Shown piece after piece: positions 1-8,391 of a stretch of 64,000 nt of DNA; the stretch's first letter is position 1, and every line of letters starts with the position of its first letter. A model generated the notes under the pieces. The model saw only the letters and a program-made list of their open reading frames with translations, had not been told where the DNA came from and did no database searches. The position numbers were made by a program, and so were the translations under genes. Location: assembly GCF_010550245.1 (NCBI RefSeq), contig NZ_JAAGLU010000027.1, forward strand, positions 62,001 to 126,000, read 5' to 3'. This DNA is from Streptomyces sp. SID12501. GTDB lineage: Bacteria; Actinomycetota; Actinomycetes; Streptomycetales; Streptomycetaceae.

Positions 1-926
1 TCGGCCAGCGGCACGACCCGGACCGGGAGCTGTTCGGGCAGGGCGTCGCCAACCTCGCCGCCCCGTTGTTCGGCGGCGTCCCGGCCACGGCCGCGATCGC
101 ACGGACCGCCGTGAACGTCCGTTCGGGCGCCGGTTCCCGGCTCGCCGCGCTCACTCATGCCGTGGTCCTCGCAGTGATCGTCTTCGCGGCAGCGCCGCTG
201 GTCTCGAAGATTCCGCTGGCCGCGCTGGCGGGCGTCCTGCTGGCCACCGCGATCCGCATGGTCGAAGTCGGCTCGCTGCGGGCGATGGCCAGGGCGACCC
301 GCTCGGACGCGCTGATCCTGGTTCTGACCGCCGCCGCCACCCTCGTCCTCGACCTGGTGTACGCCGTGATCATCGGTCTGGTCGTCGCGGGGGCCCTCGC
401 GCTCAGGGCCGTGGCCGCGCAGGCCCGCCTCGACGAGGTCCCGCTGGACCGGGGCGACCACAGCGCCGAGGAGCACGCGCTGCTGGCGGAGCACATCGTC
501 GCCTACCGCATCGACGGGCCGCTGTTCTTCGCCGCCGCCCACCGTTTCCTGCTCGAGCTGACCGAGGTGGCGGACGTACGGGTCGTGATCCTGCGGATGT
601 CCCGGGTGTCGACCATGGACGCGACCGGTGCGCTGGTCCTGAAGGACGCGGTCCAGAAGCTGAACCGGCGCGGCATCGTCGTCATGTTCTCCGGAATACG
701 TCCCGGCCAGCGTCAAGTCCTCGACTCCGTCGGCCTGTTGGACCTGCTCCGAGAGGAGGAGCGCGAGTACGACACCACCCCCGAGGCGATCCAGGGGGCG
801 CGCGCCCACCTGGAATCCACCGGAGTCCTGTCCGCCGTACCGACCCCGAGGACCAGGACCACGGTCCGGACCAGGAGCACCAGCACGGCCGGGTCCACGG
901 GCGACAACGAGGAGGTGCCCCGATGA
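1..926 (+). CDS. SulP-family anion transporter with STAS domain, C-terminal part (5' end outside window)
   Basis: The reading frame is open from the left edge, so this is the end of a longer gene. The visible part begins in the SulP transport core: the loop with FGGVPATAAIARTA is typical of SulP permeases (sulfate/bicarbonate type, inner membrane). Hydrophobic segments follow to about residue 140 of the visible part, then a cytoplasmic STAS domain that includes the VDTRDATG-like stretch STMDATGALVLKDAV. The tail after the STAS domain is low-complexity, rich in Thr and Arg. Substrate cannot be read from sequence. The stop codon overlaps the next ATG by four bases (ATGA), so the downstream small ORF is probably translationally coupled. 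Family is secure; substrate unknown. Confidence 0.9.
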   Translation, partial: GQRHDPDRELFGQGVANLAAPLFGGVPATAAIARTAVNVRSGAGSRLAALTHAVVLAVIVFAAAPLVSKIPLAALAGVLLATAIRMVEVGSLRAMARATRSDALILVLTAAATLVLDLVYAVIIGLVVAGALALRAVAAQARLDEVPLDRGDHSAEEHALLAEHIVAYRIDGPLFFAAAHRFLLELTEVADVRVVILRMSRVSTMDATGALVLKDAVQKLNRRGIVVMFSGIRPGQRQVLDSVGLLDLLREEEREYDTTPEAIQGARAHLESTGVLSAVPTPRTRTTVRTRSTSTAGSTGDNEEVPR

Positions 927-1225
927 GTGCCTCCCCCGCCACCCGGTACGTGGTCGACGCGTCCGGAGCCGAGGCCGCCGCCCTCCCTCATCGGCTCAGC
1001 GACATGGGAGGTACGCCCGCGCGCCGTACACCTACTGGCTGGTCGTGTGCCTTCCGGGACGGCACGGTCGGGATTCCCACGGCCCGGAATCCGCGGCCGG
1101 ATTCTGTCCGGCGGGAATCGCGAGCGAGGATGAGCACCATGGTGTTCATGAATGGGCGGGTGCGATGCGCCGAGGACCGGCCAGTGCTGACGTACGGCTG
1201 TCCCGAGGAGGCGATGGCACGATGA
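923..1225 (+). CDS. small ORF of unknown function between SulP gene and ArsR gene
   Basis: A 100-codon frame that starts in an ATGA overlap with the SulP gene and ends in an ATGA overlap with the ArsR-type gene at 1222. It has a strong ribosome binding site (GAGGAGGTG, about six bases before ATG). The first ~25 codons have the GC-ending third positions expected of a Streptomyces gene; the later part does not, and no domain is recognisable. It may be a degraded gene kept for translational coupling, or a real small protein. The double overlap is the main reason to list it. Confidence 0.4.
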   Translation: MSASPATRYVVDASGAEAAALPHRLSDMGGTPARRTPTGWSCAFRDGTVGIPTARNPRPDSVRRESRARMSTMVFMNGRVRCAEDRPVLTYGCPEEAMAR

Positions 1226-1572
1226 GCACGCCGCTGTACCAACTCAAGGCCGAGTTCTTCAAGACCCTCGGGCATCCGGCCCGTATCCGCGTCCTGGAAC
1301 TGCTGAGCGAACGTGAGCACTCCGTCGCGGAGATGTTGCCCGAGGTCGGCATCGAACCCGCGCACCTCTCGCAGCAGTTGGCGGTGTTACGCCGGGCCAA
1401 CCTGGTCGTCACCCGCAAGGAGGGCTCGACCGTGTACTACTCGCTGACCAGCCCACATGTGGCCGAACTGCTCCGGGTCGCGCGGATCATCCTGTCCGGC
1501 GTGCTGACCGGGCAGGCGGAGCTGCTGGCCGACCTGCGGGCAGCCCAGGGAGAGGCCAAACAGTCGTCCTGA
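1222..1572 (+). CDS. ArsR/SmtB-family transcriptional regulator
   Basis: A 116-residue winged-helix repressor. The segment from FFKTLGHPARIRVLELL through the recognition helix PAHLSQQLAVLRRANLV and the wing RKEGSTVYYSL is characteristic of ArsR/SmtB proteins. No cysteine pair of the classical arsenic or zinc sites is visible, so the effector is unlikely to be bound by the canonical CxC metal site. ATG at 1222 was chosen because the family starts shortly before this HTH and because it overlaps the upstream stop (ATGA), with GAGGAG eleven bases upstream. Position downstream of the SulP gene suggests it controls that transporter operon (inference). Confidence 0.88.
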   Translation: MSTPLYQLKAEFFKTLGHPARIRVLELLSEREHSVAEMLPEVGIEPAHLSQQLAVLRRANLVVTRKEGSTVYYSLTSPHVAELLRVARIILSGVLTGQAELLADLRAAQGEAKQSS

Positions 1573-1729
1573 CGTCGAGACAGCCCGTGACCGATGCGGC
1601 ATCGGCCTGCCCGTCGCCGGGTCCGGTGTCCGTGGCCTCGCCATGGGCCCCTCGGACCGGGCAACGTCGACCGCGCACGGCAGCCGCCCCCCGCACCCGC
1701 ACCGATGGGTGCAGACCGAACCCCGGCCG
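1573..1729. other. convergent intergenic region, no gene seen
   Basis: About 160 bases between the convergent ArsR and macrodomain genes. I see no convincing gene or strong terminator hairpin here. Confidence 0.5.
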
Positions 1730-2242
1730 TCAGCAGTCCACTTGCGCGGCGAACGCCTCGTACGCCTGATCGTCGAAGAGGACGAACCTCGCCTCCTCGA
1801 CCTCGGTCTCCGTGATCCGAACGGTCTCCACCGCGATACGAGCCGCGTCTTCCATCGGCCACCCGAAGATACCGGCGGAAACCGCCGGGAACGCCACCGT
1901 GCGGGCGCCGAGTTCGTCGGCCACCCTCAGCGACTCCCGATAGCACGAGGCCAGCAGCGCCGATCGGTCCTCCTCGGGGAGGAACCGGGGTCCCACCGTG
2001 TGGATCACCCAGCGCGCGTCCAGGTTGCCGGCGGTCGTGGCGACCGCCTTTCCGGTGGCCAGTCCCTTGCCGTATTGCGAGGCGCGCAGCGCTCGGCAGG
2101 CCGCGAGGATCTCGGGACCGCCTCTCCGGTGGATCGCCCCGTCGACGCCTCCCCCACCCAGGAGTGAAGAATTCGCCGCGTTGACGATCGCGTCGGCACT
2201 CTGTCGGGTGATGTCGCCCTTGACAAGCGTGATGGCGGTCAT
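1730..2242 (-). CDS. macrodomain protein, probable O-acetyl-ADP-ribose / ADP-ribosyl hydrolase
   Basis: 170 residues forming one macro domain. The N-terminal DITRQSADAIVNAANSSLLGGGGVDGAIH carries the conserved NAAN motif and glycine-rich ADP-ribose binding loop of MacroD/YmdB-like enzymes, and GIFGWPMEDAA is the second phosphate-binding loop. The family removes ADP-ribose from proteins or deacetylates O-acetyl-ADP-ribose in the cytosol. The ATG overlaps the stop codon of the oxidoreductase gene by four bases, so the two are one operon with the oxidoreductase first. Length is normal for a single-domain member. Confidence 0.92.
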   Translation of the reverse strand: MTAITLVKGDITRQSADAIVNAANSSLLGGGGVDGAIHRRGGPEILAACRALRASQYGKGLATGKAVATTAGNLDARWVIHTVGPRFLPEEDRSALLASCYRESLRVADELGARTVAFPAVSAGIFGWPMEDAARIAVETVRITETEVEEARFVLFDDQAYEAFAAQVDC

Positions 2243-3657
2243 GACTGCCTCAGCCTTCTCCAGACGGCCTTCGCCGCGTTGTGTCCCGACATGCCGTGCA
2301 CGCCGGGGCCCGGCGGAGTGGCCGAGGAGCAGATGAAGACTGCCGGGTGTGGGGTGGCGTACGGGAACAGCGAGAGCTTGGGGCGCAGCACGAGCTGGAG
2401 GCCGCTGGCCGCGCCGGATCCGATGTCGCCGCCGACGTAGTTGGCGTTACGGGCCGCGAGTTGGGGTGGGCCTGCGGTCGCGCGGGCGAGGACCCGGTCG
2501 CGGAAGCCGGGGGCGAAGCGCTCCAGTTGGCGCTCGATGGCGTCGGTGAGGTCGCCCGTCCAGCCGTTCGGGACGTGTCCGTAGGCCCAGAAGACCTGCT
2601 TGCCGTCGGGGGCCCGGGAGGGGTCGACGACGCTCGGCTGGACGGTGATCAGGAAGGGGGTGTCGGGTGCCTTGCCCTCGCGGGAGGCGGCGCGCAGGGC
2701 GGTGTCGATCTCGGCCCTGTCCGCGGCGACCTGGACGGTGGTCGCCGTGCGGGCCTCCGGCGCGGTCCAGGGCACGGGGCCGTCCAGCGCGTAGTCGATC
2801 TTGAAGGCGCCCGCGCCGTAGCGATAACGCTCGTAGTAGCCGCCGAAGCCCGCGATACGGGCCAGTGCGGTGGGTGAGGTGTCGAAGACGTACGCACGTG
2901 CGGGTGGCAGGTCGTCCAGCCGCTTGACCTCGTAGTCGGTGTGGACGGTGCCACCGAGGTCCGTCAGATAGGCGGTGAGCGCGTCGGAGATCGACTGGGA
3001 GCCGCCGCGGGCGACCGGCCAGCCGCGGGCGTGTGCCGCCAGCGCGAAGACCAGGCCGACCGCACCGGTGGCGACCCCGTCGAGCGGAGCCATGACGTGT
3101 CCGACGAGGCCTGCGAACAGAGCTTTCGCCCGCTCGTCGCGGAAGCGGCGCATCAGCCAGGTCGAGGGCGGCAGACCGACCAGTCCGAAGCGGGCGAGGG
3201 TGACCGGGTCGCGGGGCAGTGAGGTCAGGGGCAGGGACATGAAGTCGTGGGCCAGCGTGTCCCACCTGCTGAGGAACGGCTCGACCAGCCTGCGGTACGC
3301 GCCCGCGTCACGCGGCCCGAAGGAGGCAGCCGTCTCGGCCACGGAACGGGACAGCACCGCGGCCGTGCCGTCCAGGAAGGGGTGGGCCATGGGCAGGTCT
3401 GCGTGCAGCCACTCCAGCCCGTACCTCGCCAGCGGCATCGCCCTGAACGCCGGGGAGTTGACGCCGAGCGGATGCGCCGCCGAGCACGGGTCGTGCCGGA
3501 AGCCGGGCAGCGTCAGCTCCTCCGTTCGGGCGCCACCGCCCACGGTGTCGCGCGCCTCGAAGACGGCCACGGAGAAGCCCCGCCGGGCCAGTTCCACGGC
3601 AGCCGTCAGCCCGTTGGGCCCTGCCCCCACCACGACCGCATCAAGCATCGACGGCAC
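2239..3657 (-). CDS. FAD-dependent oxidoreductase of the phytoene desaturase-like (CrtI/NAD(P)-binding Rossmann) group
   Basis: 472 residues. The N-terminal dinucleotide-binding motif is VVVGAGPNGLTAAVELARRG followed by the second half (FEARDTVGGGARTEE) seen in phytoene-dehydrogenase-like amine oxidase flavoproteins. The C-terminus has the FAD-closing region FICSSATPPGPGVHGMSGHN. No carotenoid genes are near, so substrate is unknown. GTG at 3657 is preferred because AAGGAG lies seven bases upstream; the internal ATG three codons later is possible. Its end overlaps the macrodomain gene by four bases. Divergent from the unknown gene at 3745. Confidence 0.88.
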   Translation of the reverse strand: MPSMLDAVVVGAGPNGLTAAVELARRGFSVAVFEARDTVGGGARTEELTLPGFRHDPCSAAHPLGVNSPAFRAMPLARYGLEWLHADLPMAHPFLDGTAAVLSRSVAETAASFGPRDAGAYRRLVEPFLSRWDTLAHDFMSLPLTSLPRDPVTLARFGLVGLPPSTWLMRRFRDERAKALFAGLVGHVMAPLDGVATGAVGLVFALAAHARGWPVARGGSQSISDALTAYLTDLGGTVHTDYEVKRLDDLPPARAYVFDTSPTALARIAGFGGYYERYRYGAGAFKIDYALDGPVPWTAPEARTATTVQVAADRAEIDTALRAASREGKAPDTPFLITVQPSVVDPSRAPDGKQVFWAYGHVPNGWTGDLTDAIERQLERFAPGFRDRVLARATAGPPQLAARNANYVGGDIGSGAASGLQLVLRPKLSLFPYATPHPAVFICSSATPPGPGVHGMSGHNAAKAVWRRLRQS

Positions 3658-3744
3658 CTTCGGACTCCTTTGTCAGCCGACGGCCATTTCAGATCAGGAT
3701 ATGCCGGGACACCGACACTGCCCGGCGCGGGTAACCTCGGCCGG

Positions 3745-4407
3745 ATGACGCGCCGTTTCCGCATCCAATCGCCCGGCGAGGACGCCGACGACACCGCCTG
3801 GTACTGGTTCGAGGTCGAGGAAGACGGCTGGGTGCTGCGGCAGGCGGTGTTCGAGGCGGCGCTGGAGGTCCCGCGTACCTGCGAGCCCCTCCAGAATGCC
3901 GACGGCACCACCTCCGGCGGCGCCTCGATGGCCGCCGCACAGGCCCAACTGGCGCTCGTGCGAGAACGGTTCGGGCGCCTGGGCGTCCAGCTCTACCAGA
4001 CCGTGTACGGGGCGTTCACCGAGGGCGCCGTGGAGGTGCCGCCGGAGGCGGTGGACGTGACCGAGCCGGAGTTCGAGCGGGCGTGGTCCACGGCCCTGCG
4101 GCACCGGCATCTGAGCCACTACGTCACCGGCCCGCTGCCGGAGGGCTCCCTGCTCACCGGCATGGTGTGCGCGCTGCCGTGGGGGGCGGGCCGGACCGGT
4201 CTGTTCGTCGACATCAACCTGCCGGTGGACGCCTTCGTGGACATCGCCTGGCTGCCCTTCGACCCCGCGGACTGGCCGACGGTGGGCACCATGGCCGAGT
4301 TCGAGGTCGTCACCCTGCGCTTCAGCTCGGCCCGCCCGCAGATCAGGCTGCGCCCGACAGCAGCTCCGCCACCCGGCGAGCCGTGGCCGCGTCGCGCGCA
4401 GCGGTGA
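3745..4407 (+). CDS. conserved hypothetical protein
   Basis: A 220-residue soluble protein starting MTRRFRIQSPGED. It has no signal peptide or membrane segment, is acidic, and contains a central Ala/Gln-rich helix and the aromatic-rich stretch DIAWLPFDPADWPT near the end. I do not recognise a family. It is divergent from the FAD oxidoreductase and its 3' end overlaps the convergent inositol-phosphatase gene by 65 bases; the overlap lies in a Pro/Arg-rich tail, so an earlier functional end of the conserved part (around residue 200) is plausible. Confidence 0.75.
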   Translation: MTRRFRIQSPGEDADDTAWYWFEVEEDGWVLRQAVFEAALEVPRTCEPLQNADGTTSGGASMAAAQAQLALVRERFGRLGVQLYQTVYGAFTEGAVEVPPEAVDVTEPEFERAWSTALRHRHLSHYVTGPLPEGSLLTGMVCALPWGAGRTGLFVDINLPVDAFVDIAWLPFDPADWPTVGTMAEFEVVTLRFSSARPQIRLRPTAAPPPGEPWPRRAQR

Positions 4408-5188
4408 ACGGCAGGACGTTGCCGCCGGTTATGCGGAACGGCTCGCCCGCGCGGGTCAGGTGGGCGCCGCCGGCCTCCTCGACGAGGAGGATGCCCGCGG
4501 CGTGGTCCCAGGCGGCCTCCCAGGAGAACGCGGTGGCGTCCAACTCGCCCCGGGCGATGGCCAGATACTCCAGGCCTGCCGAGCCGCAGGCGCGCGGCCG
4601 GACGCCGTCCGTCCACAGGCCGAGCAGCGCGCGCTTCTCTTCGTCCGTCGTGTAGTCCGGGTGGGAGGTGGCCACCCGGAGGTCGCGGCCGGGCTCGGGC
4701 GCGCCCGCGTGCAGGGGTGTGCCGTCGAGGAAGGCGCCCTGTCCGCGGATCGCCGTGGCGAGCTGGTCGCGGGCCGCGGCGAACGTCCACGACGCGCGGA
4801 CGACCCCGCGGTGTGCGAGCGCGACGAGTGTGCAGAAGCCGGGGTCGCCGTGGACGAACTGCCGGGTGCCGTCCACGGGGTCGACGATCCAGACCGGCGC
4901 CTCACCCTGAATCGCCCCGTACGAAGCGGGGTTGGCGTGCACAGCCTCCTCGCCGACCACGACGGAGCCGGGCAGCAGCTTGGGCAGCACCTCGGTGAGA
5001 TACAGCTCGGCCTTGCGGTCGGCGTCCGTCACCAGGTCGTGCGGGCCGCTCTTCTCGTCGACCTCGTGGGCGGCGAGCTGCCGGAAGCGCGGCATGATCT
5101 CCGCGGCCGCCGCCTCACGGACCGCTTCTTCGACGTCGGACGCGTGCCGAGCGAGAAACTCTTCGATGGTTTCGTTTTCTTCGATCAT
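4343..5188 (-). CDS. inositol monophosphatase-family phosphatase (possibly histidinol-phosphatase)
   Basis: 281 residues. Metal-binding motifs of the Li-sensitive Mg-dependent phosphatase family are present: VVGEEA, the WIVDPVDGTRQFVHG block (DPxDGT), and the C-terminal WEAAWDHAAGILLVEEAGG. These enzymes hydrolyse inositol-1-phosphate, histidinol phosphate or related sugar phosphates. Substrate cannot be decided; actinobacterial HisN-type enzymes look similar. The ATG at 5188 begins the part with family similarity; an upstream extension would be needed for any longer start and has no clear ribosome binding site. Convergent and overlapping by 65 bases with the gene at 3745. Confidence 0.88.
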   Translation of the reverse strand: MIEENETIEEFLARHASDVEEAVREAAAAEIMPRFRQLAAHEVDEKSGPHDLVTDADRKAELYLTEVLPKLLPGSVVVGEEAVHANPASYGAIQGEAPVWIVDPVDGTRQFVHGDPGFCTLVALAHRGVVRASWTFAAARDQLATAIRGQGAFLDGTPLHAGAPEPGRDLRVATSHPDYTTDEEKRALLGLWTDGVRPRACGSAGLEYLAIARGELDATAFSWEAAWDHAAGILLVEEAGGAHLTRAGEPFRITGGNVLPFTAARDAATARRVAELLSGAA

Positions 5189-5274
5189 GTCTCCATGAGA
5201 GCACGCGTCACTGACAATCCCCGCCGGGCCGGTGGACATCGGATGGAATCCGCCTGAAGACCAGGATTCGGACA

Positions 5275-7167
5275 TCAGCGCCCGACCGCGTACCCCTGCA
5301 TCCCCCGCGGATTCGCCGCCGCCGACAGGACACCCGTCTCCGGGTGCCGGGCGACCGCGCACAGCCGGCCCTCGGACCAGTCGTCGCTGATCGTCACGTC
5401 GTGCCCCCGGCGGCGCAGCTCCTCGATCACCTCACCTGCCGTGCGGGCCTCGACGGTGACGCTCCCGGGGCGCATGCCGCGCGGGTGGAAGGAACCCGGG
5501 AAGCTGTCGTTGTGCCAGTTCGGGGCGTCGATCGCGCCCTGGAGGTCCAGGCCGCCGCGCACTTCGGGGCGCAGGGCGACCGCGAGGAAGAAGTGCAGCT
5601 GCCACTGGTCCTGCTGGTCCCCGCCGGGCGTACCGAAGGCCAGCACCGGCACCCCGTGGCGCAGCGCGACGGAGGGCGTGAGGGTGGTCCGGGGGCGACG
5701 GCCAGGGGTGAGGGAGTTCGGCAGGCCCTCCTCCAGCCAGGCCATCTGGAGCCGGGTACCGAGGGGGAAGCCCAGTTCGGGTACGACGGGGTTGGACTGG
5801 AGCCAGCCGCCGCTGGGCGTGGCCGCGACCATGTTGCCCCAGCGGTCGACGACGTCGAGGTGGCATGTGTCGCCCCGGGTGGAGCCGTCGGCGGCGATCT
5901 CGGGCTCGCCGGGCCCGGGTGAGGCCGAGTGCTCGGCGACGCTCTGGTGCTTGGCGACGGTCGGCTCCCCGGCCCCCGGCAGGCCACCGACCGCGACCGT
6001 CGGCTCCCCGGCCCCCAGGGGGCTGAATCCGGGATCGTCCGTGGCCACCACGCGCGCGTGTGCGCACAGTCGCGGGGTGCGCCCGCCGGGGCTGCCCGGC
6101 CGTAGCTCGTACGAGGCCTTGTCGCCCACGAGGGTCCGCCGGTCGGCGTTGTAGGCGTCGGACAGCAGTTCGTCGAGCGGTACGCCGCCTCCACCGGAAG
6201 CATCGCCGTACCAGGCCTCCCGGTCCGCCATGGCGAGCTTGCAGCCCTCGATCAGCAGGTGGACGTAGTCGGCGGACCCGTACTCGGGCAGCTCGGGCGG
6301 GAGCAGTGCGAGCTGCTGGAGGAGGGCCGGGCCCTGGCTCCAGGGGCCGGCCTTGCAGAGGGTCCAGCCGTGCCAGTCGTAGGTCGCCGGGGCCTCGTAG
6401 GACGCGGACCAGGAGGCGAGGTCGGCGGCTGTCAGGGTGCCGGTGTGGTGTGTTCCGCTGGTGTCGAGGGTGGGTCGCACGGACTGCCGTACGAGCGCCT
6501 CGGCGATGAAGCCGTTGCGCCACACCTCCCGTGCCGCCTCGATCTGGGCGACGCGGTCCCCGGCCCCGGCGACTTCGCCGAGCAGGCGCTTCCAGGTGGC
6601 GGCCAGCGCGGGATTGCGGAACAGCTCGCCGGGCCGGGGTGCCTGTCCGCCGGGCAGGTACACGTCCGCGGAGGAGGTCCACTCCGTCTCGAACAGTTCC
6701 CGTACGGTCTCCACGGTCGCGCCGATGTTCTCCACGGGCGCGTGCCCGTCCTCGGCGTATCCGACGGCGTACTTGAGGACGTCTGCGAGCGGCTTGGTGC
6801 CGTGGTCGCGGAGGAGGAGCATCCAGGCGTCGAAGGCACCGGGCACGGCGGCGGCGAGGGGCCCGGTGCCGGGTACGAGATCGAGCCCGAGTCCCCGGTA
6901 GTGCGCGACCGTGGCCCCGGCGGGCGCGACACCCTGCCCGCACAGCACCCGCACCTCGCCGTCGGCCGGGGCGATGATGATCGGCACCTCACCGGCGGGC
7001 CCGTTGAGATGCGGTTCGACGACGTGCAGGACGAAGCCCGCGGCGACGGCGGCGTCGTACGCGTTGCCGCCGGCTTCCAGGACGGCCATCGCCGACTGCG
7101 AGGCCAGCCAGTGTGTGGAGGACACCATCCCGAAGGTGCCCTGGAGCGTGGGTCGGGTGGTGAACAC
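5275..7167 (-). CDS. gamma-glutamyltransferase-family protein, cytosolic type
   Basis: 630 residues, Ntn-hydrolase of the GGT family. The N-terminus (residues 1-35) has TTRPTLQGTFGMVSSTHWLA without a signal peptide, so it is likely cytosolic, unlike the second GGT at 21650. The autoprocessing/nucleophile threonine is the T of GDTCHLDVVDRWGNM; PGGDQQDQW and GSVTVEAR-type regions follow. GTG at 7167 is chosen because AAGGAG sits six bases upstream; another GTG five codons earlier lacks one. Oddity: just before the catalytic Thr there is a tandem duplicated 13-residue unit (GAGEPTVA twice), encoded by near-identical DNA at 5954 and 5993, lengthening the processing loop. Substrate unknown. Confidence 0.87.
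   Translation of the reverse strand: MFTTRPTLQGTFGMVSSTHWLASQSAMAVLEAGGNAYDAAVAAGFVLHVVEPHLNGPAGEVPIIIAPADGEVRVLCGQGVAPAGATVAHYRGLGLDLVPGTGPLAAAVPGAFDAWMLLLRDHGTKPLADVLKYAVGYAEDGHAPVENIGATVETVRELFETEWTSSADVYLPGGQAPRPGELFRNPALAATWKRLLGEVAGAGDRVAQIEAAREVWRNGFIAEALVRQSVRPTLDTSGTHHTGTLTAADLASWSASYEAPATYDWHGWTLCKAGPWSQGPALLQQLALLPPELPEYGSADYVHLLIEGCKLAMADREAWYGDASGGGGVPLDELLSDAYNADRRTLVGDKASYELRPGSPGGRTPRLCAHARVVATDDPGFSPLGAGEPTVAVGGLPGAGEPTVAKHQSVAEHSASPGPGEPEIAADGSTRGDTCHLDVVDRWGNMVAATPSGGWLQSNPVVPELGFPLGTRLQMAWLEEGLPNSLTPGRRPRTTLTPSVALRHGVPVLAFGTPGGDQQDQWQLHFFLAVALRPEVRGGLDLQGAIDAPNWHNDSFPGSFHPRGMRPGSVTVEARTAGEVIEELRRRGHDVTISDDWSEGRLCAVARHPETGVLSAAANPRGMQGYAVGR
5954..6016. repeat. short in-frame tandem repeat inside GGT-family gene
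   Basis: Two copies of a ~24-base unit starting at 5954 and 5993 (period 39 bases = 13 codons) differ at one base. They encode the repeated GAGEPTVA segments immediately upstream of the catalytic threonine region. A third, diverged unit may lie near 5900. Slippage-prone, in frame. Confidence 0.75.
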
Positions 7168-7268
7168 GGGCGGCTCCTTCACTGCGGCACACGATCCGAT
7201 GATCGTACGTATCTCACGCCGCTCCCCCGGTACATCCCATGCACCGCCCGCGCCGGCCCACCCCTCGG

Positions 7269-8105
7269 CTACGGCCGACGCCGTCCCGCCGTCAGCACGT
7301 GGCCGCTCGCGCCGAGCAGCGCCTGTTCGGACTCGATGCGGCGGGTCGCGGACATGACGGCCTCGCGGCGTTCCGGGTCGTCCAGCCACTGTTCGACGCC
7401 GCCCATGAGCCAGGCGACGCCCTCCAGCCCGTACTGGCCCTCCAGGACGAGTCCGGCCTCGCTGAACTCGGCCGGTACCTCGGTCGGTTCGGCGAAGTAG
7501 GCGGTCGTGAACAGGCCGCCGTCGGCGCCATGTCTGCCGGTGGTGCTGACCTCGTCGGTGCGGGCCCGGTGAGCCTGGTCGAAATAGCGCTCCTTCCGCA
7601 GCAGGTCGTGCAGCGCGGCATGGCGGTTGATGGTGGCCGCGACGACCAGTCCCCCGGGCCGGACGACCCGCAGCGCCTCACCCAACGCCCGTAGCCGGTC
7701 AGGTCGTTCGGGCAGGTGGTACAACGGCCCCAGTATCAGGACGACATCGCGGGAGGCGTCGTCGGCGGGCAGCTCACGGGCGTCCCCGAGGCGCACGGTG
7801 ACACCGGGCAACCGCCCCGCCTGCTCCAGATGCAGCGGCACGGGATCGACCAGCTCGACCTCGTACCCGTCCCGCGCCAGCCACTCCGCGTGCACTCCGC
7901 TGCCCCCACCGACGTCCAGCACGCGCGCGGGGGCCGCGGGCAGCAGCCGCCGGAGCACGTCCTGGGTCCGCCAGAACTCCAGCCGGCCGGAACCCCGCCG
8001 GATACGGGCGTCCTCCTTGCCGCGCGCGTAGTAGGCGAGGATCTCCTCGGGCACAGCGGGAAGGTCGACACGCGTGACGTCTGTGGTGGGTGATCTGGAG
8101 GACAT
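7269..8105 (-). CDS. class I SAM-dependent methyltransferase
   Basis: 278 residues. Rossmann-type motif I is ARVLDVGGGSGVHAEWLA, followed by motif II acid (VELVDP), DARELP and LILGPLYHLPERPDR before a post-motif VVRPGGLVVAATINR. These place it in the methyltransferase 11/25 superfamily. Small-molecule substrate is unknown; no biosynthetic cluster surrounds it. ATG at 8105. It is divergent from the gene starting near 8392 across a ~286-base gap and is followed by the GGT-family gene in the same orientation about 100 bases away. Confidence 0.9.
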   Translation of the reverse strand: MSSRSPTTDVTRVDLPAVPEEILAYYARGKEDARIRRGSGRLEFWRTQDVLRRLLPAAPARVLDVGGGSGVHAEWLARDGYEVELVDPVPLHLEQAGRLPGVTVRLGDARELPADDASRDVVLILGPLYHLPERPDRLRALGEALRVVRPGGLVVAATINRHAALHDLLRKERYFDQAHRARTDEVSTTGRHGADGGLFTTAYFAEPTEVPAEFSEAGLVLEGQYGLEGVAWLMGGVEQWLDDPERREAVMSATRRIESEQALLGASGHVLTAGRRRP

Positions 8106-8391
8106 ACGTCAAGCCTCCGGATCGGCGTGGAGCTGCGCAAGCCGATATCGATGCGCCTGCCTCATCACCTATGAGAGCTTCATCGCGATACATGGCATCA
8201 GTGGCGAATTGGGTTCTATTGGTGTTGATTTGCGCATTCCGACGGACAGTCCGGGCGCCCGACAACAAGTGACAGTCATCGCACAGCCACAGAGCGAGTT
8301 CGTACTTCCGCCCCACAGGCAGTCATGTGACACTGGCGTCCCGTCCGGAGTGCGGACCCCCCTCCGCACCGTCCCCCACGAGAAGTGCGCC
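8106..8391. other. divergent intergenic region, relatively AT-rich
   Basis: Separates the methyltransferase (minus) from the secreted protein at 8392 (plus). It is visibly richer in A/T around 8165-8260 than its surroundings and presumably carries both promoters, but I cannot assign -10/-35 elements confidently. No convincing gene. Confidence 0.5.
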
